Positions 23,187 to 33,264 of a stretch of 64,000 nucleotides of DNA are shown here, piece after piece. The translations under genes were made by a program, and so were the position numbers. A model generated the notes under the pieces. It did no database searches, was not told the DNA's origin, and was given only the letters and a program-made list of their open reading frames with translations. Source of the DNA: Lentinula raphanica (taxonomy: Eukaryota; Basidiomycota; Agaricomycetes; Agaricales; Omphalotaceae); contig JANVFP010000016.1 of assembly GCA_027919835.1 (NCBI GenBank), forward strand, positions 186,001 through 250,000, in the 5' to 3' direction. Each line of letters opens with the position of its first letter. The stretch's first letter is position 1.

Positions 23187-24577
23187 TTATACAGCGATAC
23201 CGGGTTCGAGCTCGCCAAGTAGCATCGTTCCGTCTTTGCTTCCGGTGAGCACTAGTACGCATGCGAGGTAGGATTTGGTATGAAGGCAATGAGTGGAGGA
23301 GATGAAAAAAACTCACATATAGGTTCTCTAGGATGAAAATCAACAGACGTGACCGTTCCTTTATGGCCCGGAAGCTAGTCAAAACAAATCAGGACAAATC
23401 AACCCCAAGACAAAGTCACACCGAACCTTATACACCACCTTCGCACTCTCCACATCCCACACACACACCATCCGATCCGCCCCTCCCACCGCTACCCTCT
23501 GTCCCGGCTTCCCACCGTGGGCCTCCTCGTCCTTCGTCCATGCCCCTCTCAGGAGTGTGTTTTCGAAACCCGCTGGGGCCCCACGGAGGACTCGGTGGAC
23601 CCGCGTGGGGGACGGGGAGAAGGGGCGGATGTCGTGGATGAGGACGGTGGAGGAGAGGGAGGGGGAGAGGAGGAAGTTTCCGTCGGGGGAGAGGGAGAGG
23701 GATGTGGGGGTGTCGGTGTGGCCCGTTAGGGAGAGGAGGGGGAGGGTGTGTGGGATGGAGGAGGAGGAGGTGGGTGTGGTGTTGCGGAGGTCGTATACCT
23801 AAAGAGAGAGATGAATACAAGTAACAACTGGAGTGTGTTATAAACTCACATGAATCTCATTATCCAACGCCGCGACATACACATTCTGCCCATCCTTCGA
23901 CCAACACACGCCCGTCACCGGACACCCCACATCGATCGTCCTCACCGGGTACTTCCCCACCCCATCATCCGCACTCCCCTCCCACACCTTCACCGTCCCG
24001 TCATCGCTCCCCGTCACAACCAACTCCGCCCCAGCACCCCCCGCAGCCATCGTCCGATCCAGCGCATTAACGATCCCCGCATGCGCGCGAATTTTGCGTA
24101 CACGCTCGCCCGTGGTGGTGTCGACGACAGAGAGGACGTGGTCGGCTGAGACGGTGTATATCCAGGGTTGGAATAAAGACCATTGAAAGTCGAGCAACGG
24201 CGCTTTGGCGATGTTGGTGATCAGGCCAAAGTTGGTGTGGGGCGGGTAGGTGTTCCAGAGCGAGAGTGAGCGGTCGGAGGAACACGCGGCGAGGTGGTGC
24301 CCGGAGGGGGAGAACCGGCAGGAGAAGATTTCACCCTGAACAACATTAACAAAACTATTTTTTTAAAAGAAAGATCCCAACTGACCGAATGGGCACCAGC
24401 AAGACTCACAATCGGAGCATCCAGCCCACTCGTTCGTGGCACGCTCCGTATCAAACTCTTGTTTCTCACATCGTTGTTCGACGAAATCGCAATCTCCCTC
24501 GTGTCGTCGTTCAACGAGCTTTTGGCGCGTTTGATCAACGCTCCTCCCGTTGGTGGAGACACGGGTCGTTTCGACAT
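23187..24577 (-). CDS. SNRNP40: U5 snRNP 40 kDa WD40-repeat protein
   Basis: Predicted 390 residues (human protein about 357) from five exons: 24577-24386, 24335-23850, 23798-23427, 23374-23317 and 23251-23187; all introns are GT-AG and the frame is continuous. The start MSKRPVSPP is the first in-frame ATG. After a basic, charged N-terminus (LIKRAKSS) come seven WD40 blades, recognisable as GAHSGEIFSCRFSPSG, TGSDDGTVKVWEG, GCPVTGVCWSKDGQ, LTGHTDTPTSLSLSPDG and RVAVGGADRMVCVWDVE. The last exons give LPGHKGTVTSVDFHP and TGSKDGTMLLGEL, which match the conserved end of SNRNP40. In other eukaryotes the protein is a scaffold of the U5 particle and spliceosome in the nucleus. It is the only housekeeping gene in the window and has normal CpG. 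A generic WD40 protein is the alternative. Confidence 0.85.
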
Positions 24578-24654
24578 TTGGTTTGAAGAAGAGCGTATAG
24601 AAGACAAAATGGTGATCGTGGTAGGCGACTAGGAGATGAAAAAAAAATTGAATT

Positions 24655-24740
24655 TAGGCCCCACGCGGGGTTCGAACCTGGGAATTGGATTTGTATGTAG
24701 GGCCTTGTGCTCAAGCGCTCATCACTCTCTCGTTCTCAAA
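24655..24740 (-). other. tRNA-like sequence with Pol III-type signals
   Basis: On the minus strand a B-box-like GGTTCGAACCCC lies 30 bp before a run of eight T (24641-24649 as A on plus), and GAGCGCTTGAGC upstream vaguely resembles a D-arm. I could not pair a T-stem or acceptor stem properly, so this is at best a tRNA relic or the head of a tRNA-derived SINE. It lies just upstream of the U5-40K gene. Confidence 0.25.
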
Positions 24741-24859
24741 GCTCCTCCAAGTGCTGGACCACACCTCGCAGCTTCATACACGCACGATCTCGTCCTATCT
24801 CGTCCGATATCATGTGTGATCTTTCGACGCGTTACCGAACCTCCACACACACATCTCTC

Positions 24860-26310
24860 TCCACGCGGGACTCTCTATATTTCATCCCGGCTGATACGAG
24901 CTGATACATGACATACGACTCTTTGCCACTCCGACCAACTTACATGACTCAAGGCTCAGCGCTCGAGCTCAGGACTTGGACTCAACAACATCCTACAACG
25001 TCCTCGACTCCACGAGCTTTCCTGCTTCCCCGAGCTGGACACTGCCGGACACACGTCGAGACTCGACAGCTTCAACTTTCAGGCAACGAGTGACGATACT
25101 CGGGCTTACTCGGGCAAGACTCAAGAATCAAGAATCAATACTATGCAGGTATGCAGCCACTGTACATGTTGCGCTAGCAATCGATTCTGATGGTTGATCC
25201 TATTCAGGTCTTTCCTTCCTAGGTCTACCTGACCTCCAGTGGATTTCTGTGGATTTCTGTGAACCGTTCAGCCTCGTATAACGTACAGCGTCTCTCACGC
25301 GACAAAAAGAAGTCTGTACTGGAGGCTAGCGCTCAGTAGTCTGCATCTCATGATCCAAAACCCATTTTCGCCGAATTCCTCTACGTATCTGAGGCTATCT
25401 AGATCTGAGGGTGTTACGCCCCTTCGGGGTACTCAGTGGGCCCAAAATCTAAACAAAATTCTATACTGTAACTCAGCGACGAACTCCAACCTACTTCAGC
25501 TGATCTCTCCAGCGGACTCTCTGAGTCTCTATAATTCATCCGGCTGATAGTAGATAACGCTGATACGAGTCCGACCCTTTGGCTCGGTTCAGAACACCCT
25601 CCCCCCGACCCCCAACTTCCAGCATTGCATGACTCAAACCTCGAGGTTTGCCATTAACAACGTCCCTCGAAGGGGCTGAAGCTCCTCCACGAGCTTTCAC
25701 GAGCTGGACAGTGGACAACGTCGAGACTCGACAGATTCAGGCACAAAGTGCTAACGATCTCGGTCAAGAATCAAGAATCAAGAATCAAACTTGTGCATTC
25801 GGATTTACGCTATGATACGCTATGATGCGTATGATGCGTATGTTTCGACAGTTTCGACGCGCTGCCACCTGGAGTCTGGGTGTCCGCTCCACATACAGTG
25901 TCGTGTACAGGCCTATGCAGAGGTATGCAGACACTCTCAGCCACTGTTAGCCACTGTTGCGCTGATTCAACGATCTGATAGTTGATCCTAGGTCTACCCT
26001 CGGACATCCTTTGGATTTCTGTGGATTTCTGTCTATTCCTGTGGACCGTTCAGCCTCGTATAACGTCCTATAGCGTCTTTCGCGCGACCAAAAAAAATCT
26101 GTGCTGGATGCTTGTGGAATCTGAATGAAAAACAGTTTCGCGAATTTCTTTGCGTATTACTTATCTGAGGGTGTTACGCCCTTCGGTGACTCGGTGGGCC
26201 AAAATATACTTAGCGACGAACAGCGACGAACTCCATCATCATGCGGCGGACTCCCTCGGACTCCCTATATTTCATCCGGCTGATACGAATGATCATTGAT
26301 GCAAGAACGC
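24860..26310. repeat. Two tandem copies of a 650-770 bp non-coding unit
   Basis: Matching anchors recur in order: ATTTCATCCCGGCTGATACG (24880) with ATTCATCCGGCTGATA (25532) and ATTTCATCCGGCTGATACG (26271); GTCGAGACTCGACAG (about 25055 and 25718); CCGTTCAGCCTCGTATAACG (about 25264 and 26046); CTGAGGGTGTTACGCC (about 25396 and 26165). Nothing coding is evident. It lies directly upstream of Y1 and may hold its promoter. Confidence 0.8.
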
Positions 26311-26517
26311 TGCACAGCCTGCTGTTCCACCCAGTTCCGTTCCTGAGGCCTGAATCCTAGCTTTTGTCGTCGAATATAAATAACCCCTCGGGTCGCCACA
26401 AAAGATTTTTCCCTCCAAGAGCTGGTCTCCAACTATCGCAATCGATTTGCCCCCCATCCTCCACATCCTCTTTCCAATCCTCGAACACTTTCGTCGTCTT
26501 TCGAAAAAAAAAACCCC

Positions 26518-27330
26518 ATGAACCGCTTCGCACTTGTTCGAGTCGTTCTGGTCGTCGGGGCTGTGTCCACCGTCTCCCTCGCTGCTCCGACTTTATTGCC
26601 AATGCCTCCTTCGGGGGCTTCGCGCGCTCTTGAAGCTCTTTCTGGTCGCGAAGAGCTTTCTGGTGCTAGTACGATGCGCCAGCCACAGGTCGATCTCACC
26701 CCCGCCGTCCCATCTCATGGCCAGGGACTCGATGTTCGTGAGCCCCTGGCCACTATGCTTGTTGATCCGGTCACAGTAAGTTGAACTCTGGATCGGTAAT
26801 GACTGTTTCGCTGACTATATTTCTATGATTATAGGGTACCGATGACCTCGTCGACACCGACAATACGTGGAGCTCAGGAGATGTCGATGTCGATGCTCGT
26901 GAAGTACGTCGTTCTTTTCTCGGGAGCATCATGATATCAGTATTGACCTAGTTTGGTGCTTGTCTGTTCATTCCTGTTCACTGTTCAGCACGATCACATC
27001 CAAGACGCTGTCGCGGATGTTCCGTATGAGCATGTCAATCTGAAGCTTGGACGGAGGACGGAACTAAGCCTAAAGGACAAGATGGACGAGTATATGAGGC
27101 TTTACGATGCTCACAAGGCAGAAGAAGAGGGTATTCGCGCGGAGCTCAAAGAGAACACGCCGGGTGTTTACACTGGAGGTCTTGCTATGAGATTGGAGTA
27201 CCTTAAGAGCGCGGCCAGGGCGTACTTGAAACAGGCACATGAGGCCGAAAAGAAAATCGTCGCGGCTGGTGGTGCACCCAGAGATCCACCCCTTCCACCC
27301 CTCAAGAAGAAGTCAGATACCAGTTCTTAG
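26518..27330 (+). CDS. Secreted protein of family Y, Y1
   Basis: Predicted 222 residues from three exons: 26518-26775, 26835-26903 and 26989-27330, GT-AG introns, one frame. The ATG gives a signal peptide (VRVVLVVGAVSTVSLAAP). Exon 1 ends in the family motif GLDVREPLATM, exon 2 is the acidic TDDLVDTDN type, and the last exon starts HDHIQDAV and reaches a dibasic LKLGRRTEL, after which a charged helical domain follows (MDEYMRLYDAHKAEEEG, ARAYLKQAHEAEKK). The protein is shorter than Y2 and Y3: it has one exon pair instead of two and lacks their long acidic/basic tail. I recognise no known family. The likely role is a secreted, Kex2-processed protein; function unknown. Confidence 0.75.
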
Positions 27331-28565
27331 GTATCGTATAGGGTGTTAGTACTCAGTAGGCTGTGATTGGTATTCCGCAATTGTTATGTTTTACTATTAG
27401 AGTTTGGTTTTCAACAACTTCACCGTCATGTTCGGGGAGGGACTTTTCGTTCAAGAGTCAAGACGAGGAATTTGAACGTGGACTCACAACGACACTCAAC
27501 GATCATCGATGTTAGACCTTGTCAGACTCTCAGACTCTCACATCTTTTTCGGTAGATAACAGGACGCACTGGACGACTCGAGGCAGGGGAATCTTCAAGA
27601 GTCTCCAGGTCGACATGGGAGATTCTGCTTCGTCACCAGAGCCATTCACCACCTTTCACCAGCTGGCATTTACCGGTTCGGGCGGCGCTTTCGTCCATCT
27701 GGAACGTGAAACCTCGTGAAACGCGCTCAAACAGCCCATCGGGTCTCCAGAGGGTTCCAGGGGGAATGCACCGCTTTATGCACAGGCAAGTGCTACCAGC
27801 TGCTACCAGATACTACCATAATCTAATACCATAATCTACCATAATACCTCATAATACTCCACTGGCCTCACGCAAAACTCAAAGCGCCTAGTCACTGACC
27901 GCTATTGACGACCATCGTGAGTCGTTGTACGACTGTTTTTCTCGTCCGCCACTTGATGATGTGCGTCCTAGTAGGCATTGGAACTTTGGAAGGCCCTTAA
28001 GCTCAAAGCTCAGAGATATCCTCTCCCGTCCTAATCAAGTCATAGCGAAAGATGGCGCAAAGATAAGAACTGATAAGAAGGGTCAGAACTAAGAGAAAAG
28101 CCGTCTCCGTCGTCCGAAGGGGGGCATGAATTGACTTTCGAGTCTCAGCTGGTCTGGCGATATGTTCTCAAACCAGTGAAGTGCAATGATGGGGTGGCCG
28201 CTGGTAGCCGTTTACCGACTTCGAAGACTTCAAGAATCGAGCTCTGGAGTCTGAAGGTCCCCAAACTAGGGTTCAACGTTCAACGCTGTTCTACGCGTAT
28301 GCTACAGCTTACCAGCATGACCAGGGTCCAGTACCAGCTTCTACCAGACAAGTGTTGCAACTTGCGGCCCCTCGAAATATCCCTCAATGAATTATGAACA
28401 TGAGATGATGTGGGATTGCTGATCAGTGATCATACTTTGATACGCTCTTAGCGAGTGATGCCACAGCACAGCCGGATATTCCAACCCTTAGCCCTTAGCC
28501 TGGTTGTCCTATGTAGTCAAAGACAAAAGACGTCCGAGAATCTACGCAAATATCCCCCCAGAGCT
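27331..28565. repeat. 3' flank of Y1, duplicated after Y2
   Basis: Non-coding. It aligns with 37100-38540 downstream of Y2: for example GTCGACATGGGAGATTCTG (27609) with CTCGACATGGAGAATCTGG (37673), GGCAAGTGCTAC (27784 and 37842), CGCTATTGACGACCAT (27899 and 37907) and CTAGTAGGCATT (27968 and 37969). This shows that gene plus flank was duplicated in tandem. The LINE inserted at its right end. Confidence 0.8.
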
Positions 28566-28580
28566 GGTCTCTTTGATATT
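28566..28580 (+). repeat. LINE target-site duplication, left copy
   Basis: GGTCTCTTTGATATT directly before the poly(T) tract; the same 15 bp lie at 35313-35327. The uninterrupted site is seen upstream of Y3 (about 38534) with one difference. Confidence 0.92.
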
Positions 28581-28650
28581 TTTTTTTTTTTTTTTTTTTT
28601 TTAACTCTTTGTATAACCGCTAGCAAGTAAATCTAAGTACTAAGGCGCGG

Positions 28651-28669
28651 GGAGGCGCGAAGCGCCTCC
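28651..28669 (-). other. Stem-loop in the LINE 3' UTR
   Basis: GGAGGCGC and GCGCCTCC pair as a perfect 8 bp stem around a three-base loop, about 50 bp inside the poly(A) tail. In several LINEs a 3' stem-loop is recognised by the element's own reverse transcriptase; that role here is inference. Confidence 0.5.
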
Positions 28670-29062
28670 TTTCTGCTCTGTCTGGTAGGCCATGGTAGTG
28701 TCTATGTAATGTGTGTAGCTAACTGTCGTCTCGGAGGGTTAATGGGAGTGTTGATGGAAGATAACTGCGCTCGGCCTTAGGCCTTTGAAAATAAGAAGGA
28801 AAGTCTACGCTATGCATCGCACACTCTGTCCCTGTGATTGAGGGTGAGCATCAGGGCAAAACCAAGTTCCCTTTCCGGGCGTATCCGCTCCGTGGCCATC
28901 TGGCTCTTGCTGAACTTGGGCGGTGTCCCCGGTGTTCCTCTTCACCGGTGACACCAAATCCCACGCAACTGGGTTGTGAATCCAGCGCACCAATGCCCGG
29001 GATTTCGTGTGCATGCTTTGTAAGTATGAAATTGGCTTTGTGGTTAGTTTGGTTCGGGTTCC

Positions 29063-32000
29063 TCATTCACCCTCGTCGTCGGTTGTGTAGTCGTCTTCGT
29101 CAACCACTTCTTCTCTCCAGTCTGCCTCTCTGGTGTCCTCGTTGTCGTTGTCTTCCTCGTTGAACCAGTCGTCCAGTTCCTCGCGAATACCTCGGGGTCT
29201 GTACTCCGGTGGTTCTGGTTGGTTTCGTGGTCTCCCGGTGACAGTGAACGCTCCTGACAGTTCTAGAAACTCTGTCAGTGCTTCTATTCCTTCTTCCTTT
29301 CCTAAGATGTCTGCTAGGCACACGTCCTGCGAGACTTTCCGTAGGGTGAATCGGAAGTCCTCGTACTGAGGGCACTCCCTCAGGACATGTTCTCTGGTTT
29401 GCATTTCTATGCCACAAGGGCAGTCAACGTTCTTCGCGGGTACGAACTTCGAATAGTACTCGCCGATAAATGCATGTCCTGTCCTGCACTGCATCAGCCT
29501 TCCGAAAGTTTCTCGTTTCGTTGATTTGAATCGTTCCGTGGGTTTCAACACTGGGGGAATGCTGTTAGCTACTGCAAATCGCCCGGTGACTGACCTTTCC
29601 CCCCAGATCTTCCTCCATGCCAGTTCCGTTTTCTTTTTGTTCATCCTTAGGGCGTTCGAGCGCGACCGTTTCCATATCGTCTCGTTTGCCCTTTCGGCTC
29701 CTCTTTTCGCTAGGTTATCTGCGCGTTCGTTACCTTTGATCCCTGTGTGGCTTGGGGTCCACGCGATCTCCACAGAGTGCGTTGGGTCCTCTAGGAATTC
29801 GGATACTTTCCTGTTGAAGTTTGAGCAGTAACTCTGGCCTGGCCTTGGTTCTACATCAAAAATGGCATCTACAGAGGAGGCACTGTCAGTGAAGAATTGC
29901 CAGTGCTTAACCTCAGGATGTTGCTCCGTGTAGGCCGCTGCTAGCCCCGCTGCGAAGCTAAGGGCGACTATTTCTCCGTCATACGCTTCCGCGTACATCC
30001 CAAGGCCTATGCTTCGGTGAAACGTCTCTTGTGTTCCGTGGTATGCTACGATGCCCGCGCCTGCTCTTCTCACTCGGTGGAATGGCTTCAGGGATCCATC
30101 AGTGTATACCACTATGTTCGCGTTCGAATTTTGGAGTGTACTCAGCTTTCCATTGTGTTCCTCTACAAGTTTGTTCAGTCTTTCCTTCTTCTTCTGCTTC
30201 TTGTCTTTAGGCGGCGGAGGTACAAATCGTAGACGATCTCCGAAGCTACTCCTCGTCCTCCTCCACGGTGGTGTTAGGAATGGTAGGATGCGCTCGTCCT
30301 CCGGGTCCGTCTGTTTTGCGATCTCTTGCAGTTGCGTTGTTCTTCGCTGGTCCTTTCCGCTGCGGTTTCCCAGGCGGAACTGGATTGGCGGTGGGTATGA
30401 GGGTGGATTCCCTGCCCTCCACGCATCGTCCAGTCTCTGAATCACCGGGTTGTTCGTACTTAGCTTGTTGAACCGTAACGCGCATGCCCGATTCAGCCTG
30501 TCCAGTTCGAGTCGTATAGGTGGGATGGATGCTTCGATCTCCATCGCCACTATCGGGGTGGTCCTAAATACTGCACATATTAGTCTTAGTCCCCGGTGTT
30601 GAATTTTTTCTAAAAGCTTCTCGTGTGTCTTCTTACCCGTCCACCACGCTGGGCTGGCATATGTCATCACCGGTATTACACAGCTCTTGTACATAGTTCG
30701 CATGTGATGTTGGGACAGGCCTTTCACAGTGTTTGCCAACATCGTGAGGGACCCTAGCGCTTTGCCAGCGTTTCCTGCCAGCGTCTTGACGTGGTGGTTG
30801 AACAGGAGTTTCCTATCGAGGTATACTCCAAGCCATTTCACGATGGGTTGTGGTTTCACTACGCGTGTCACCCCATCCCGGTCATCGAAGGAGATCGACG
30901 GTGAAATGCTGTTGTCAGTCTTGCGTCTTGTGTAGTGCGCCAGCTCCCGTTTGTCGTAGTCATATTCAAATCCTACCTCCACTGCCCACGGGGCAATTAC
31001 CGTTTCCCAAACCTTTTGGATTACCCTCGTGTTTACCTCAAGCGACGAAGAGGATACGTATACTTTACCATCGTCCACGTACATGAGGAGGTTGGGCGGG
31101 GTTGTTCTGGTGTCGGTGTCATTAAGGTCTTCGATATCTTGGAGGCCCGGTGCGTTGTAGCGTAACCTTTCTAAGAGTTCCGCTGCATAGAAGGCCGATA
31201 GGATAGGTGATAGCGGGGATCCCTGGGGTGTCCCGTTTTGTACGTCTTTGAGGTCAGAGATGATCCCGTCCACGCATACTGCGGCACTACGGTCCTTCAG
31301 GAAGGACTTGATGAACTTGACGATTTGCAGGGGGATGTTCTTCCTGCGAAGCTCGGTCAGTAATCTGTCGTGGTTTACAAAGTCAAAGAACCCCTTGATA
31401 TCGAAAGTCAGCGCTGTTGTTACTAAGCCCTGGTTCCAGGCTGCCTGAACGTCGTTTGTGAACGTTAAGATTGCGTCTGTCGTGGAGAATCCCGTCCTCG
31501 CGCCAAATTGCTGGTTGGGGATTAGGTCATGTACCGCTGCCATGTGCTGTAGCCGTCTAGCCACGATCTTTTCGAGTACCTTTCCCAGGCACTCGAGGAG
31601 AGTGATTAGTCGATACGCCCTGGGCTTTGAGTAGTCCGGCTTGCGTGGTTTTCGTAGTGCTACGGCGATGGCCTTCCGCCAGAGTTTCGGGTGGTGCCCC
31701 ACTCTTAGGCACTTCCGGTATATTCCCGTGAGTAGGCTCCGTTGGGCCTGCAGAGCCCACTTTACCTGTCGGTATCCTTGTTGTGAGAACCCTGGTGCTG
31801 AGGTGTTGCTTGTATCTGCTATCGCTTCTTCTATCTCTGTGTCAGTAACTTCGTGGAAGGGAATGTCACCTGGGAGGGCCTCTGAGAGGTCCACCTCGAA
31901 TTGCTGCGGTAGCTGCGGGGGGGTTGGTATAGCTCCTCCCGAAGTGCCTCACACTTCTCCTCGTGTGTCGTAGCTGGTGGTCGTCCCGTCCTCTGTATCG

Positions 32001-33264
32001 CCGGCATGGGGTAATTCCTCGTACCTTTGGACCATTTCCTGAATCCCCACATGTCGTCGGGATGCGCTTCTTCCACCGTCTTTGTCGCCCAGTTACCTTT
32101 CTGGAACTTCACCAGACGTTTGAAGTGATTGTCCTCGTGCTTCACTGTCTTCGTCAGCTCTTGGTCCCGGAATCCGAACTCCACCCGGTGGCGTTGCGCA
32201 TTCCGTTGGGCTGTACGAACCCGGTTGAGAGCCGCCGTGCAGGTCTCGTCCCACCATGGTTTGGCATGCGGGCTCGGTCTCCTTACCTTGGCCACGCGTT
32301 CCGTGGCTGCTTGCATGGCTTCGGTGAAGGCTTCCACCGCCTCGTCCAGCTGCCGTTCCGTCGCTTCCTCGTTCCTACGAACTGGCTCGAGGCGTCCCGT
32401 CCTGCGTCCTATCTCCTCGTCGAAGGCCTCGATCCATTCCGACGGTTTGACCGACTTCATGTTGTACTTGACTCCCAGTGGGTTCTCGATTTGGCCTTGT
32501 CCCGGGTCGTATAACCAGCGGATTCCCACATGGTCTGACCCCGTGGCGAGCTCATGATCGATAGCCCACTCCCTCGTTGCATCTATCTCCGAGGCGCGGA
32601 CGTTCGTCCAGGTGAGATCTATAACGGAGGGGTGCTTCTCCGTGTCGTGTGGGAAGTGTGTCGGGTCTCCTTTCTTGTTGACAAGTACCAGGTGGTTTTG
32701 ATCCATCCATTCGACGATCTCTTCAGTGATCGTCGATGTGCGGGGGACTCCCCTCGACCACCGTATGTGGTGTAAGTTTGCGTCACCTGTAATAACCAGC
32801 GGTTGTTGGAGGGGCAGGTTCAGCATCCTGAGCTGCCATAGGCTCTGCTGCCGTCCTCTGGAAGGGTCATTGTACACATGGATGAAGGTTACACACCTAC
32901 CTTGTCGTGGTTTCACGTCAAGTACCATGATATCTCGGTCCGAAATTATATCTGTACGAAGGGTAACTTCAGCTTGAATAGATGATTTCACGTACGCGTA
33001 TACTCTGGGCACCACCGTGTCGGGGGCAGAAGGAATTGGGGATATTGGGGTCCATGCGAGTGCATGGTTGACGGTCCCCAATATCGGACGGTCCCCATCC
33101 TGTCCTATAAAAGACCAGTTAGGTTCCTGTATCAATATTACCTCGAAGTCTTCGATGTGATTGTTCAGTAGCGCCAGAACGGGCGCTTTTTTCTTGTTAG
33201 CGTTGAGTTGGGCAAAGCGGATCGGTGTTTGCGAAGTAGATCTTGCGTTGGGTGTCTCAGGCAT
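29063..33264 (-). pseudogene. LINE ORF2: endonuclease, reverse transcriptase, RNase H; one frame break
   Basis: The ATG at 33264 overlaps the stop of ORF1. The N-terminal half is an APE-type endonuclease (FAQLNANKKK, LIQEPNWSF, VITGDANLHHIRW, SDHVGIRW). The frame shifts at the run of seven G at 31917-31923 (plus strand); with eight, the endonuclease frame would run into the reverse transcriptase, which continues open to 29063. RT motifs: LTFDIKGFFDFVNH, GTPQGSPLSP and the catalytic MYVDDGK. RNase H motifs: VVYTDGS, YDGEIVAL, FTDSASS and ERADNLAK. A Cys-rich segment (CPCGIEMQTREHVLREC) follows, then an acidic end. The protein would nick target DNA and copy the RNA into it. All catalytic residues I can check are present. 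Confidence 0.9.

Noticed and set aside
23333..23820. Overlapping Pro- and Gly-rich open frames on both strands
   Set aside because: They are shadows of exon 3 of the U5-40K gene, which is explained by the WD40 frame.
24655..24740. A functional tRNA gene on the minus strand (TTCGAAC loop, T run downstream)
   Set aside because: The T-stem has two mismatches and no matching 5' acceptor strand was found within 110 bases, so it is listed only as tRNA-like.
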